Below are positions 1 to 8,623 of a stretch of DNA of 64,000 bases, piece by piece. The stretch is taken from positions 62,001-126,000 of the forward strand of contig NZ_WTYX01000002.1 of assembly GCF_009827395.1 (NCBI RefSeq), in the 5' to 3' direction. How positions within the stretch are numbered: the stretch's first letter is position 1; each line of letters begins with the position of its first letter. The position numbers and the translations under genes are program-made. The notes beneath the pieces were generated by a model, which was not told the DNA's origin, did no database searches, and worked only from the letters and a program-made list of their open reading frames with translations. Source of the stretch: Pontixanthobacter aquaemixtae (GTDB lineage: Bacteria > Pseudomonadota > Alphaproteobacteria > Sphingomonadales > Sphingomonadaceae).

Positions 1-351
1 CCGGCGGACAGGCTCCATGCCTTTCACCGGATCGAGCAGGGATTTTCTGTGCAAGCAAAGTTCTGGGTAATTCTTGCCGGAGCATCTGGTTTCTGGATGA
101 CCTGGCGCGCTGATATGTGGTCGCGATTTGCGGAAACGTCTTACTGGTGGATGCACGCCATGCTCGGACTCTGGCTCGTTTTCGCTGCTATGCTTTTCAT
201 CGCGGAACCGCTCGTACTCCACCGGCGCATGGCAGAATCGCCGTCACCGGAACGCGACTTCAACCTGATGGTATGGGTGCATCGCGTGCTTTCGGTCATC
301 GCTCTCGTCACTGTGCTGGGTGCGATGGCGGGCGCGCACGGGCTTATGTAG
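1..351 (+). CDS. Small integral membrane protein upstream of nnrS (5' partial)
   Basis: The reading frame is open from the first base of the window, so the true start lies upstream; an internal GTG at 49 would give 100 residues. The visible protein has about three hydrophobic helices (roughly residues 5-20, 35-55 and 80-98 counted from the GTG) and basic loops, so it is an inner-membrane protein. A histidine sits in the second helix (WWMHAML) and another just before the third. This resembles small CopD/DUF2269-like membrane proteins, but I do not recognise a family with certainty. It ends 17 bp before the likely nnrS start, so the two are probably co-transcribed. A role in haem/copper or nitric-oxide-related respiration is inferred only from that neighbour. 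Confidence 0.6.
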   Translation, partial: PADRLHAFHRIEQGFSVQAKFWVILAGASGFWMTWRADMWSRFAETSYWWMHAMLGLWLVFAAMLFIAEPLVLHRRMAESPSPERDFNLMVWVHRVLSVIALVTVLGAMAGAHGLM

Positions 352-367
352 GGGGCAAGCGCGAGAT

Positions 368-1567
368 ATGATGTCACCCTCGATCTTGCTGGCCGCACCG
401 CACCGCCTTCCCTTCCTTGGCGGCGCGATCGGCATTGGCGGACTGGCTTCGTGGTGGCTGATCCAGGTGCTGGGGCTGTATGGGGACGGGCCACTGCCGC
501 CCCAGACCGAGCTGCCCGCGTCCCTGCTTCATGGCCCCGCCATGATCTACCTCGGATTGGCACCGTTCATCTTCGGCTTCCTGCTCACGGTATTTCCGCG
601 CTGGATGAGTCTGCCCGATCTCTCTGCCAAGCAGGTTGGTCCAGCCGCATGCGCACTGTTTGCCGGGGTCGTGACGGCCCAACTTGGGCTGTGGACCGGG
701 TCAGACAGATTGGTTCTGACTGGCTTCGGGCTTGCGGGCGCCGGGTGGGCTTTGGCATCGATCATGCTGGCCATTGTCCTTTACCGCAACCGGGCGCAAA
801 GCGGACCGCGCTGCACTCATGGCTGGTCGGCCATGGCGGGCATTCTTTTCGGGCTGGCCGGGATATTGTGCGCGGCTGCCTTCATTGCGCTGAGAGACCC
901 GGCCTGGCTGCCCATTGCCAACCGCATCGGCATATCGGGCTTTCTGCTGCCGGTGTTCCTGACGGTTGCCCATAGAATGGTGCCGTTCTTCGCCGGGAAT
1001 GTCGTGAAGGATTACGTTAGCTGGCGACCAGACTGGCTGCTCGCGCTGCTCTGGGCTTTGCTTCTTGCTCGCCTTGTGGGGGAAGTGCTGAACCTTGGGC
1101 ACATGCAGACAGGCGCTAATGCCGGCTTGGCTGTTACCACCGCCGTGATGTGCTGGAGATGGTGGCCAAAAGCAAGCGCGCCTGGCTTGTTAAACGTCCT
1201 GATTTGGGGTTTCGCCTGGGCGCCGGCGGGCTTCGCTTTCGCTGCGGTTGACGCAGCATTTGGCTTGTTTGGGCGCGGGCCGGACCACGCGCTGATGATT
1301 GGTTTCTGCAGCAGCCTGTTGGTCGCGATGGTGACCCGCGTCACGCAAGGACATTCGGGTCGGCCGCTGGTCATGCCGATGGTATCATGGGTTGCCTTTT
1401 ACGGCATACAGATCGCGGCCATCAGCCGGGCAGCGGCCGCTTTGCAGAGTGAAAGCGGCAGCTGGCTTATGCTTGGAGCTGCGGCATTTGCCGTCAGCCT
1501 ATTGCCGTGGGTGATACGCAACGGCGCAATTTATCTGTCTCCCCGGATTGATGGCAAGCAAGGATAG
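368..1567 (+). CDS. nnrS: NnrS family protein
   Basis: The 399-residue protein is almost entirely hydrophobic, with about 12 predicted membrane helices. It carries the NnrS signature features: an N-terminal PHRLPFLGG-type start, a conserved HGPAMIYLGLAPFIFGFLLT stretch in the first helices, a RMVPFF motif mid-protein and VTRVTQGHSGRPL near the C-terminus. NnrS proteins are haem- and copper-binding membrane proteins linked to nitric oxide tolerance and often controlled by NO or low-oxygen regulators. The frame is open back to 320, but I chose the tandem ATG ATG at 368/371 because it follows the upstream stop closely, has a purine-rich stretch before it, and gives the usual family N-terminus. 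It forms an operon with the small membrane protein before it and the carbonic anhydrase after it. Confidence 0.9.
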   Translation: MMSPSILLAAPHRLPFLGGAIGIGGLASWWLIQVLGLYGDGPLPPQTELPASLLHGPAMIYLGLAPFIFGFLLTVFPRWMSLPDLSAKQVGPAACALFAGVVTAQLGLWTGSDRLVLTGFGLAGAGWALASIMLAIVLYRNRAQSGPRCTHGWSAMAGILFGLAGILCAAAFIALRDPAWLPIANRIGISGFLLPVFLTVAHRMVPFFAGNVVKDYVSWRPDWLLALLWALLLARLVGEVLNLGHMQTGANAGLAVTTAVMCWRWWPKASAPGLLNVLIWGFAWAPAGFAFAAVDAAFGLFGRGPDHALMIGFCSSLLVAMVTRVTQGHSGRPLVMPMVSWVAFYGIQIAAISRAAAALQSESGSWLMLGAAAFAVSLLPWVIRNGAIYLSPRIDGKQG

Positions 1568-1576
1568 CGACGACTT

Positions 1577-2194
1577 ATGCCTTATGAGCCCGCACTCACC
1601 CCGGATCAAGCGCTTGACCTGCTAAAAGAGGGCAATCGACGTTTTCTGGAGGATACATCCTATGAACCTGCAATGGACCGAATGCGGCGTCTCGAGATTG
1701 CAGCCGCTCAGCGTCCTTTTGCTGCCTACTTGAGCTGCTCGGATTCGCGCGTCCCGCCAGAGCTGCTGTTCGAGCGGGGGCTGGGCGAACTCTTCATTAT
1801 CCGCAATGCAGGCAATACGCTCTGCGCCACAGCCCTCGGTAGCCTGGAGTTCGCGGTGGCCCATCTTCAAGTTCCGCTGATCGTCGTGATGGGCCACGAG
1901 GCTTGCGGAGCGCTGAACGCCGCCGTCTCGCTTGCGCGCGGTCAGGCCAGTTTCTCCGGCAACATTGCAAAAGTGCTTCAGTCACTGCTGCCTGCCGTGC
2001 TCGAGACCGATCCCTGGGCCGACAACATCGTCGATTCCGCAGCGCTTTCAAATGTTCGCCGCGTGGTACACGAATTGCGCGAAGAAGCCTCTCCTGCCCT
2101 GCTCGAGCCCCAGCAGAGCGGGATGCTCAAAGTGGTGGGAGCATTCTATCATCTCGATAGCGGCAAGGTGGATTTCCTCGAGCCGGACAAGTGA
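1577..2194 (+). CDS. Beta-class carbonic anhydrase
   Basis: This 205-residue cytoplasmic zinc enzyme interconverts CO2 and bicarbonate. The beta-class zinc site is intact: the CSDSR motif (Cys54, Asp56, Arg58) and the GHEACGA motif (His107, Cys110). The N-terminal half has the usual LLKEGNRRF helix and the core has RNAGN. Length is typical for bacterial beta enzymes. The gene starts 9 bp after the nnrS stop, and its AAGGA ribosome site overlaps that stop, so translation is probably coupled. No signal peptide is visible. Linking a carbonic anhydrase to nnrS suggests CO2/bicarbonate supply or pH control under low oxygen, but this is inference. Confidence 0.95.
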   Translation: MPYEPALTPDQALDLLKEGNRRFLEDTSYEPAMDRMRRLEIAAAQRPFAAYLSCSDSRVPPELLFERGLGELFIIRNAGNTLCATALGSLEFAVAHLQVPLIVVMGHEACGALNAAVSLARGQASFSGNIAKVLQSLLPAVLETDPWADNIVDSAALSNVRRVVHELREEASPALLEPQQSGMLKVVGAFYHLDSGKVDFLEPDK

Positions 2195-2249
2195 CGGTTC
2201 TTAGTCTTGGGGGAAAGCGAAGTATGTTTCCCGAAGGAGTATAACAGGT

Positions 2250-3869
2250 ATGGCACCCGTCCGCCCGATCGAAACACTCGGCACACACGAGGTCACTAAC
2301 CAGCCTCCCCCATTGAAGAATTTCAACCGGTTTCGATCGGATCGGGCGCTGCACGAAGCTGTCGTTATGGCCGGTGCTGGCCGTCATCTCGACAAGTTAG
2401 AGAGGTTTGGAGACCGCACAGGCTCGGCTGAAGTCATCGACTGGGGCATTGAAGCGAACCGATCACCGCCAGTGCTTGAGACCCATGACCGTTTCGGGCA
2501 TCGCATCGACGAAGTGCGGTTTCATCCGGATTATCATCACCTGATGGCTCTTGGACTGGACGCAGGCGTGGCATCAGTCGCATGGGACGGGACCGAGGCT
2601 GGGCATACCCTCCATGCCACGCTGAGCTTTCTGTCGGGCCAGACAGATGCCGGGACAAGTTGCCCGATGACGATGACGTATGCGGCTGTTGCGGCGCTGA
2701 ACCTCGATCCTGAAGTCGGGACGAATTGGGTGCCCAAGATTACAGCGTCGCGGTATGATCCCTCCAATCGTTCGGCGTCGAAGAAGACCGGTGTGACCGT
2801 CGGTATGGCGATGACCGAAAAGCAGGGCGGTTCTGATGTTCGGGCAAACACAACGAAAGCCGAGACTGCTGATGGCGCCTACCGGTTAACCGGGCACAAA
2901 TGGTTCTGTTCAGCACCGATGTGCGATGCATTCCTGACGCTGGCCTACACCCCATCTGGCCTTACCTGCTTCCTCGTGCCCCGCTGGACGCCAGACGGCG
3001 AACGCAATGCTGGCTTCCAGATCATGCGGCTCAAGAACAAGCTTGGTGATCGTTCCAACGCGTCGTCGGAGGTCGAATATCGTGGTGCCTACGCTGAGCG
3101 TATCGGGGAAGAGGGCCGCGGCGTCTCTACTATCCTCCAAATGGTTCAGCACACCCGGCTTGACTGCATTGTTGGCTCTGCTGCTACAATGCGCGCGGCA
3201 CTTGCCGAGGCGCTATGGCACACCCATCATCGCTCTGCCTTTCAGCGTATGCTCGCAGATCAGCCGGCGATGGCAGCGGTGCTGGCTGATCTGGCGGTTG
3301 AGAGCGAGGCGGCAACCGCGCTTGCTTTTCGACTGGCGGCTGCGTTCGACCAGAAGGAACCGCTCGCACGTCTGCTGACGCCAATCGCAAAATACTGGGT
3401 CTGCAAGCGCGCGCCGGGAATGGTTTACGAGGCGATGGAATGTCTGGGCGGCGGCGGTTACGTCGAGGACGGGCCGATGCCGCGCCTGTTCCGGCAATCG
3501 CCTTTGAACGCAATCTGGGAAGGCTCAGGCAATGTCATCGCGCTTGATGTCATGCGAGCGTTAGGCCGCGAGCCAGATGCGCTGGACGCCTTGCAGACGT
3601 TTCTCGCCAAAGCACGCGGAAGCTATGCAGCCTATGACAAATGGGCCGACACCCTCCGGTTCGATGATGCTAGCGAGCACCATGCGCGTAACACCGTCGA
3701 ACGGCTGGCTCTAGCGGCCCAAGGCGCGGCTCTCATCAATGCGAATAGTCCGCTCGCCGAAGCGTTTTGCCGATTGCGTCTTGCCCGGCCATCTCTTGCC
3801 TATGGTGGATCGGACGCCGTGATCGACACGCGCGCAATCGTCGAGCGAGCGATGCCCATAGAGGGATGA
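2250..3869 (+). CDS. aidB: AidB-like acyl-CoA dehydrogenase
   Basis: A 539-residue flavoprotein of the acyl-CoA dehydrogenase superfamily, AidB subfamily. Diagnostic features are the N-terminal TNQPPPLKNFN stretch, the flavin-site segment GMAMTEKQGGSD near residue 190, the RLKNKLGDRSN block, and the C-terminal YEAMECLGGGGYVED and AIWEGSGNV motifs. Length matches AidB (about 540), longer than ordinary acyl-CoA dehydrogenases because of the C-terminal DNA-binding region. In E. coli AidB is part of the adaptive response to alkylation damage, binds DNA and is also induced in anaerobiosis. No ada-like gene is near. The start is supported by GAAGGAG upstream. It is convergent with the decarboxylase that follows. 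Confidence 0.9.
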   Translation: MAPVRPIETLGTHEVTNQPPPLKNFNRFRSDRALHEAVVMAGAGRHLDKLERFGDRTGSAEVIDWGIEANRSPPVLETHDRFGHRIDEVRFHPDYHHLMALGLDAGVASVAWDGTEAGHTLHATLSFLSGQTDAGTSCPMTMTYAAVAALNLDPEVGTNWVPKITASRYDPSNRSASKKTGVTVGMAMTEKQGGSDVRANTTKAETADGAYRLTGHKWFCSAPMCDAFLTLAYTPSGLTCFLVPRWTPDGERNAGFQIMRLKNKLGDRSNASSEVEYRGAYAERIGEEGRGVSTILQMVQHTRLDCIVGSAATMRAALAEALWHTHHRSAFQRMLADQPAMAAVLADLAVESEAATALAFRLAAAFDQKEPLARLLTPIAKYWVCKRAPGMVYEAMECLGGGGYVEDGPMPRLFRQSPLNAIWEGSGNVIALDVMRALGREPDALDALQTFLAKARGSYAAYDKWADTLRFDDASEHHARNTVERLALAAQGAALINANSPLAEAFCRLRLARPSLAYGGSDAVIDTRAIVERAMPIEG

Positions 3870-3914
3870 CGCCGGCAATCGCGGAAACCGCTACTCAAAT
3901 GAGGCTGAACACCG

Positions 3915-5549
3915 TCATTCATTCTTCATCGCTGAGAGGTTGCGCATCGCCCGCGTGAATTTATGCAGAGACATGGATGTTCTACTGCGAGGCAACATCG
4001 CTTCGATCAGATAGAAGCTACTCTCATCGTCTACGGCCAGATCCAGCGCACGCTTCAGTTCAGCGCAGGTCTCTACCCTGATCCCGCGGCCGCCTAGCAA
4101 CGGAGCGATGTCGGCAAAGTGCCAGTCATCCAGATCGTGATAAGTCTGATTGGGCTGAAACCCGCGGAGCATTTCCCAGCTCTGGTTGTTCAGGACGATG
4201 ACGATTGGAGACCAGCCATATTTCTGGCAGTTTCCCAACTCCCAGCCAGTCATCTGAAATGCGCCATCACCGACGAGAACGATCGGGCGACGCCCGGTAA
4301 CGGCATTGATCGCGAGGCCTGCCGGAACTCCCATTCCCATTGAGGCATAATAACCCGGCGCGACCAGCGCCGTGTCCGCAATCTCCAACCCGATGAACAG
4401 ACTATCGCCAACATCGGCTGCGATCGGAGACGATCCTTTGCTATTAAAGAGATCATTGACGGCAATCGCGATATGCGATGGTTCCAAGGGCGTTTCGTCG
4501 TCGGGCAATCCGGTCGCGTAGACAGGTTCCGGTTGCGGCTCCGGAACGCCGATTGTCTCAGCAATCTCGAGCAGGGCATCAACCAGTGCCTCAAGAGAAA
4601 CGTCCGGATAGAGGTGATGGCCGAGTACAACCGTACGATCCAGGGCACGGATAGAAGCTCGCATATCTATGGCACGACCGGAGACACCGAAATTGGTGTC
4701 GCATGTAATAACACCTAGCATCAGCAAGCAGTCTGCACCTTCAATTGCGCTCGCAATATTGGTGTCACCTGCGGATCCGAGATATGGTCCCAGCAATGGA
4801 AGTGTGAAGTCGGCAAACAGCCCGCGCCCCATGAAGCTGGTTGCGACTGGCACCCCCAGTTTTCGGCAAAGGCTCGCGATCTTGTCTTCGAGACCATATC
4901 GGCGCGCCTCGACGCCCACCAGAATTGCGGGCGACTTGGCCGAGCGCAGTCTGTCGAGGACTTCCTTGGCACAGGCACGCGCTGCATCGTGATTGGCAGC
5001 CGGCAACGCTATGGCCGGTGCTGACGCGCAAGGCTGATCGACCAGATCACGGGGGATCTCGATGTAGACAGGGCGTGAGAGGCTCAGCGCCGTATCGAGC
5101 ACTCTGGCAATTTCGATTGGAGCGGTTTCGAGATCGTTCAAAATGCATTGCGCACAGGTCAGTTCGCGAAAGATCTCGAATTGCGAGCTCAACGTCTTCA
5201 CCTGGTGGTGGAGACTGAGCCCGAGTTTGCCCTCGTCGGCGCCCGGTCCCCCCGATATGACCACCAGTGGAGACTTCTCCGCATAGGCCTGCGCCACGGC
5301 ATTAACCATGTTAAGAGCGCCCGCGCCATAGGTCACCACCGCTACGCCCAGCGAACTACCAATCCGTCCGGCCGCATCTGCCGCATAGCCAACAGAGGGC
5401 TCATGGCTGAGCGTGTGCAAGGGAAGGATGCCGCTTTCGGCAATAGTGCGGAAAAATGGCAGGACGAAATCGCCGGGGAGCCCGAAGATGCGGTCTGCTC
5501 CGCGTTCTTTCATCGCGTTCAGAAGGACAGTTCCGAGCGTTTCTGACAA
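3915..5549 (-). CDS. ipdC: Thiamine-diphosphate-dependent phenylpyruvate/indolepyruvate decarboxylase
   Basis: This 544-residue enzyme matches the Azospirillum phenylpyruvate decarboxylase type along its length. It has the cofactor-activating glutamate (SHEP, Glu50), the His114-His115 pair typical of 2-keto acid decarboxylases (LSLHHQVK) and the ThDP/Mg motif GDGAFQMTGWELG ending in LNN. The HH pair and the late WEMLR segment argue against acetolactate synthase. Such enzymes decarboxylate phenylpyruvate or indolepyruvate to the aldehyde, in aromatic amino acid breakdown or auxin-type synthesis; the exact substrate cannot be read from sequence. The start codon is TTG at 5549, preceded by an AAGGA site; no better ATG exists before residue 13. 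It is divergent from nrdD. Confidence 0.88.
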   Translation of the reverse strand: MSETLGTVLLNAMKERGADRIFGLPGDFVLPFFRTIAESGILPLHTLSHEPSVGYAADAAGRIGSSLGVAVVTYGAGALNMVNAVAQAYAEKSPLVVISGGPGADEGKLGLSLHHQVKTLSSQFEIFRELTCAQCILNDLETAPIEIARVLDTALSLSRPVYIEIPRDLVDQPCASAPAIALPAANHDAARACAKEVLDRLRSAKSPAILVGVEARRYGLEDKIASLCRKLGVPVATSFMGRGLFADFTLPLLGPYLGSAGDTNIASAIEGADCLLMLGVITCDTNFGVSGRAIDMRASIRALDRTVVLGHHLYPDVSLEALVDALLEIAETIGVPEPQPEPVYATGLPDDETPLEPSHIAIAVNDLFNSKGSSPIAADVGDSLFIGLEIADTALVAPGYYASMGMGVPAGLAINAVTGRRPIVLVGDGAFQMTGWELGNCQKYGWSPIVIVLNNQSWEMLRGFQPNQTYHDLDDWHFADIAPLLGGRGIRVETCAELKRALDLAVDDESSFYLIEAMLPRSRTSMSLHKFTRAMRNLSAMKNE

Positions 5550-5684
5550 TGAGATTTCCTTCCAAACGGCGTGCTCGGGAGAGCATCTCTGGCGCAGCTA
5601 TGGTGGCCAACTGCCGGGCTCTCCTTGACCGAAATCAAAGGCAGGAGGTCATCGCCCTGAACTTCTCCCAAAAACCTTCTCGGT

Positions 5685-5698
5685 TTGACATTTATCAA
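5685..5698 (+). promoter_or_regulatory. FNR/FixK-type box upstream of nrdD
   Basis: TTGACATTTATCAA matches the FNR/Anr/FixK consensus TTGAT-N4-ATCAA at nine of ten specified bases. It lies about 104 bp before the nrdD start and about 136 bp before the divergent ipdC start. The strictly anaerobic function of NrdD makes FNR-type activation plausible. No promoter mapping is available, so the half-sites are the only evidence. Confidence 0.6.
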
Positions 5699-5801
5699 AT
5701 GAGACTCGGAATTTTGTGCTTAGGCATGCGTGCGCAACACAACATCTTGTGGTTTGGCGGCGCAATCCGCTGTCGCGCCACTGTCGGGAGGAAAAGCGAT
5801 T

Positions 5802-7823
5802 ATGACACTTGAACTGCAAGAGAAGAACTTCGGCGATGCAATTGCGGCTAATGATCAATTGGGTTTTGGCGACCCAATGCCAGGCCCAGTCTGGTCGGGG
5901 AGCAAGATCGATTGTTCGGATACTGTCGGCGAATATATCTCTGGTGCCGATTGGCGGATCAAGGCAAATGCCAATGTCGGTTACTCGCATGCCGGATTGA
6001 TAAGCAATGTGGCAGGTAAGGTGATCGCCAATTACTGGCTCGACGAAATCTACGCCCCTGAAGAAGGTCTGGCCCATCGCCAGGGCGACATCCATATCCA
6101 TGATCTCGACTGCCTGACCGGCTATTGCGCGGGCTGGTCCTTGCGCGCGCTCCTCAACGATGGGTTTAACGGGGTAGCTGGCCGCGTATCCTCACGCCCG
6201 CCGCGGCATTTCCGAGAAGCGCTGGGGCAGATGAGCAATTTCCTCGGCATCCTTCAATCCGAGTGGGCTGGTGCTCAGGCTTTTTCAAGCTTCGACACCT
6301 ATCTTGCGCCCTACGTCTTCTATGACAATCTGAGCTTCGCCGAGGTCAAAAAGGCGATCCGGCAATTCGTCTACAATCTCAATGTACCGGCACGGTGGGG
6401 GCAGTCCCCCTTCACCAACATCACGCTCGATATCGTGGTGCCAGACGATTTGCGTGAGCTATATCCGACATATAGAGACGAGCATTTGTTCAAAGGGATC
6501 AAGAACGAAGAGCTGCTCGCGCAGGCACAAACGCGCGACATGGGGCTACGCAATCTGGAAGACATGTCCTTTGCTCATTTCGGACCGGAAATGGAGCTGA
6601 TCAATCTCGCTTACTATGAGGTGATGACAGAAGGCGACGCCACGGGACAACCGTTCACCTTTCCGATCCCGACGGTAAACATCACCGAGGATTTCCAATG
6701 GGACAGCAAGGTTGCAACTGCGATCTTTGAAAATGCTGCCAAAGTTGGTTCTTCATATTTCCAGAATTTCATCGGGAGCCAATATCTGCGCGACCCCGAC
6801 ACGGGCGAACGACGCCCCAATCCCGAGGCGTATTCGCCCGGCGCTGTTCGCTCGATGTGCTGCCGCCTCCAGCTGGATCTGCGCGAATTGCTGAAACGCG
6901 GAAATGGTCTGTTTGGATCAGCCGAGATGACCGGTTCGCTGGGGGTTGTCACCATCAACATGGCGGCGCTCGGATACCGTTTCAGAGGAGACCTGCCCGG
7001 ACTGATGGCGGAGCTCGACCGGCTGATGGATATCGCGCAGTCCACGCTGGAGAAAAAGCGCGCCTTCGTGCAACAGATGTATGATCGCGGGCTTTATCCA
7101 TTCACGGCGCGCTATTTGCCATTCCTGCGGAACCATTTCTCGACCATCGGGGTCAACGGAATGAACGAAATGGTGCGCAACTTCACTGAGGACGCGTCTG
7201 ACCTGACACAGCAGGGCGGTATCGATATGGCACTGGCGATCCTTGACCATATGCGCGAACGGCTGGTCGGCTTTCAGGAGCAAACCGGCAACCTCTACAA
7301 TCTGGAAGCAACCCCGGCGGAAGGCACTACCTACCGGTTTGCCAAGGAAGATGCGAAACGGTTTCCCGACATTCTTCAGGCGGGCAGCGATGAAAACATC
7401 TACTACACGAATTCCTCGCAGATCCCCGTCGAACACACTGATGACCCGTTCGAGGCATTGGAACTGCAGAATGATTTGCAATGCAAATATACCGGCGGAA
7501 CGGTGCTCCATCTCTATATGAACGAGAAGCTCTCGAGCGCGGACGCGGCCCGTAATTTCCTGAAAAAGGTACTGAGCAATTACCGTCTGCCCTATGTCAC
7601 GCTCACGCCGGTATTTTCAGTCTGTGACACGCATGGCTATCTCGATGGCGAACAGCCTGAATGTCCCGAATGCGGAGAACGGACCAAAGTCTGGACCCGG
7701 GTGATGGGTTATTTCCGGCCCGTGGACAGCTTCAACAAGGGTAAGCAGGGTGAACACCGGCAGCGCCGCCACTTTACCGAAGATGCTGCCATGGTCGGCG
7801 ATTTGTTCGCACCACAACGCTGA
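5802..7823 (+). CDS. nrdD: Anaerobic (class III) ribonucleoside-triphosphate reductase
   Basis: A 673-residue glycyl-radical enzyme that reduces ribonucleotides to deoxyribonucleotides without oxygen. Seen in sequence: the QGDIHIHDLD block, the cysteine pair in MCCRLQL, the conserved TGSLGVVTINM strand, a C-terminal zinc-binding region with CDTHGY and CPECG, and the glycyl-radical site RVMGY about 37 residues from the end. I set the start at the ATG at 5802 because GGGAGG sits 9 bp upstream; an upstream in-frame extension to 5730 lacks family similarity. nrdG follows after one base. The FNR-type box at 5685 suggests anaerobic induction. A functional pair implies the organism can grow, or at least make DNA, without oxygen. 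Confidence 0.96.
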   Translation: MTLELQEKNFGDAIAANDQLGFGDPMPGPVWSGSKIDCSDTVGEYISGADWRIKANANVGYSHAGLISNVAGKVIANYWLDEIYAPEEGLAHRQGDIHIHDLDCLTGYCAGWSLRALLNDGFNGVAGRVSSRPPRHFREALGQMSNFLGILQSEWAGAQAFSSFDTYLAPYVFYDNLSFAEVKKAIRQFVYNLNVPARWGQSPFTNITLDIVVPDDLRELYPTYRDEHLFKGIKNEELLAQAQTRDMGLRNLEDMSFAHFGPEMELINLAYYEVMTEGDATGQPFTFPIPTVNITEDFQWDSKVATAIFENAAKVGSSYFQNFIGSQYLRDPDTGERRPNPEAYSPGAVRSMCCRLQLDLRELLKRGNGLFGSAEMTGSLGVVTINMAALGYRFRGDLPGLMAELDRLMDIAQSTLEKKRAFVQQMYDRGLYPFTARYLPFLRNHFSTIGVNGMNEMVRNFTEDASDLTQQGGIDMALAILDHMRERLVGFQEQTGNLYNLEATPAEGTTYRFAKEDAKRFPDILQAGSDENIYYTNSSQIPVEHTDDPFEALELQNDLQCKYTGGTVLHLYMNEKLSSADAARNFLKKVLSNYRLPYVTLTPVFSVCDTHGYLDGEQPECPECGERTKVWTRVMGYFRPVDSFNKGKQGEHRQRRHFTEDAAMVGDLFAPQR

Positions 7824-7824
7824 A

Positions 7825-8562
7825 ATGGGAGCTGTTGCGCCAGTGGAGAGGAATGCGCGGCACGGGACGACCCGTGTCGCCACGCCCTTTTATGCCGTAA
7901 CGCCTTTCACCATGCTCGATTTCCCAGATCGTATTGCCTGCATCCTGTGGATCGCAGGATGCAATATGCGCTGCGGATATTGCCACAATCCGCAAATCGT
8001 ACTGGGCAGGGGAAGCATCGACGAAGACCGGGTGATCGAGTTTCTGACCCGCCGTAAGGGATTACTGGACGGTGTAGTGTTCTCCGGTGGTGAGGCAACA
8101 AGTTGGAAGCATCTTGCGCGCTTCGCCGCTCAGGTGAAATCGATGGGATTTGCGATCAAGCTCGACACTAACGGCCTTAGGCCGGACGTTGTTCAATGCC
8201 TGCTCGATGAACAATTGGTCGACCGTATCGCGCTCGATTACAAGGCGCCTCAGTCGCATTTTCACAAGGTCACCGGGGTAACAGCCTATTCGCGCTTCTC
8301 GGCGACGCTCGACCTGCTTTGCACGCAAGGGAAAATACTTTTTGACGTGCGGACCACGGTGCACACCGATCTGCTGGACGAGGAAGCCATCGTCGCGATG
8401 GCAAACGATCTTTTCCAGCGCGGATATCGCGGAGTCTATGCCATCCAGTCTGCGGTGATCGACCCTGATCGCCCCACTCTCGACGGCTTAGCCGCGCAGT
8501 CCCGCCCGCTTGATATGGAGCGGCTGCGTAATGGAAGTCCGCTGCAACTCGAGTTTCGCTAA
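7825..8562 (+). CDS. nrdG: Anaerobic ribonucleotide reductase activating protein (radical SAM)
   Basis: A 245-residue radical SAM enzyme that installs the glycyl radical on NrdD. The [4Fe-4S] motif is GCNMRCGYC (Cys46, Cys50, Cys53), followed by CHNP and the FSGGEAT glycine-rich SAM motif. The MLDFPDRIACILWIAG lead-in is typical of the NrdG/PflA-like group. I start it at the ATG at 7825, one base after the nrdD stop, rather than at an in-frame start inside nrdD; the latter would add residues without family similarity. Length is larger than E. coli NrdG (154) but normal for the longer form found with this NrdD type. It is convergent with ubiM. Confidence 0.93.
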   Translation: MGAVAPVERNARHGTTRVATPFYAVTPFTMLDFPDRIACILWIAGCNMRCGYCHNPQIVLGRGSIDEDRVIEFLTRRKGLLDGVVFSGGEATSWKHLARFAAQVKSMGFAIKLDTNGLRPDVVQCLLDEQLVDRIALDYKAPQSHFHKVTGVTAYSRFSATLDLLCTQGKILFDVRTTVHTDLLDEEAIVAMANDLFQRGYRGVYAIQSAVIDPDRPTLDGLAAQSRPLDMERLRNGSPLQLEFR

Positions 8563-8582
8563 AGTGTCCAAAGCTTGTGAAT

Positions 8583-8597
8583 GCGGGCGTCGCCCGC
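8583..8597. terminator. Weak hairpin between convergent nrdG and ubiM
   Basis: A perfect 6-bp stem, GCGGGC / GCCCGC, with a 3-nt loop lies midway between the two convergent stops. There is no clear T-run on either side, so it is at best a weak bidirectional terminator. Confidence 0.25.
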
Positions 8598-8623
8598 GAA
8601 GATGAAGCGGCACGGGCTATTCG

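Noticed and set aside
3915-5549. Acetolactate synthase
   Set aside because: The HH pair, length and absence of a regulatory subunit gene point to a 2-keto acid decarboxylase.
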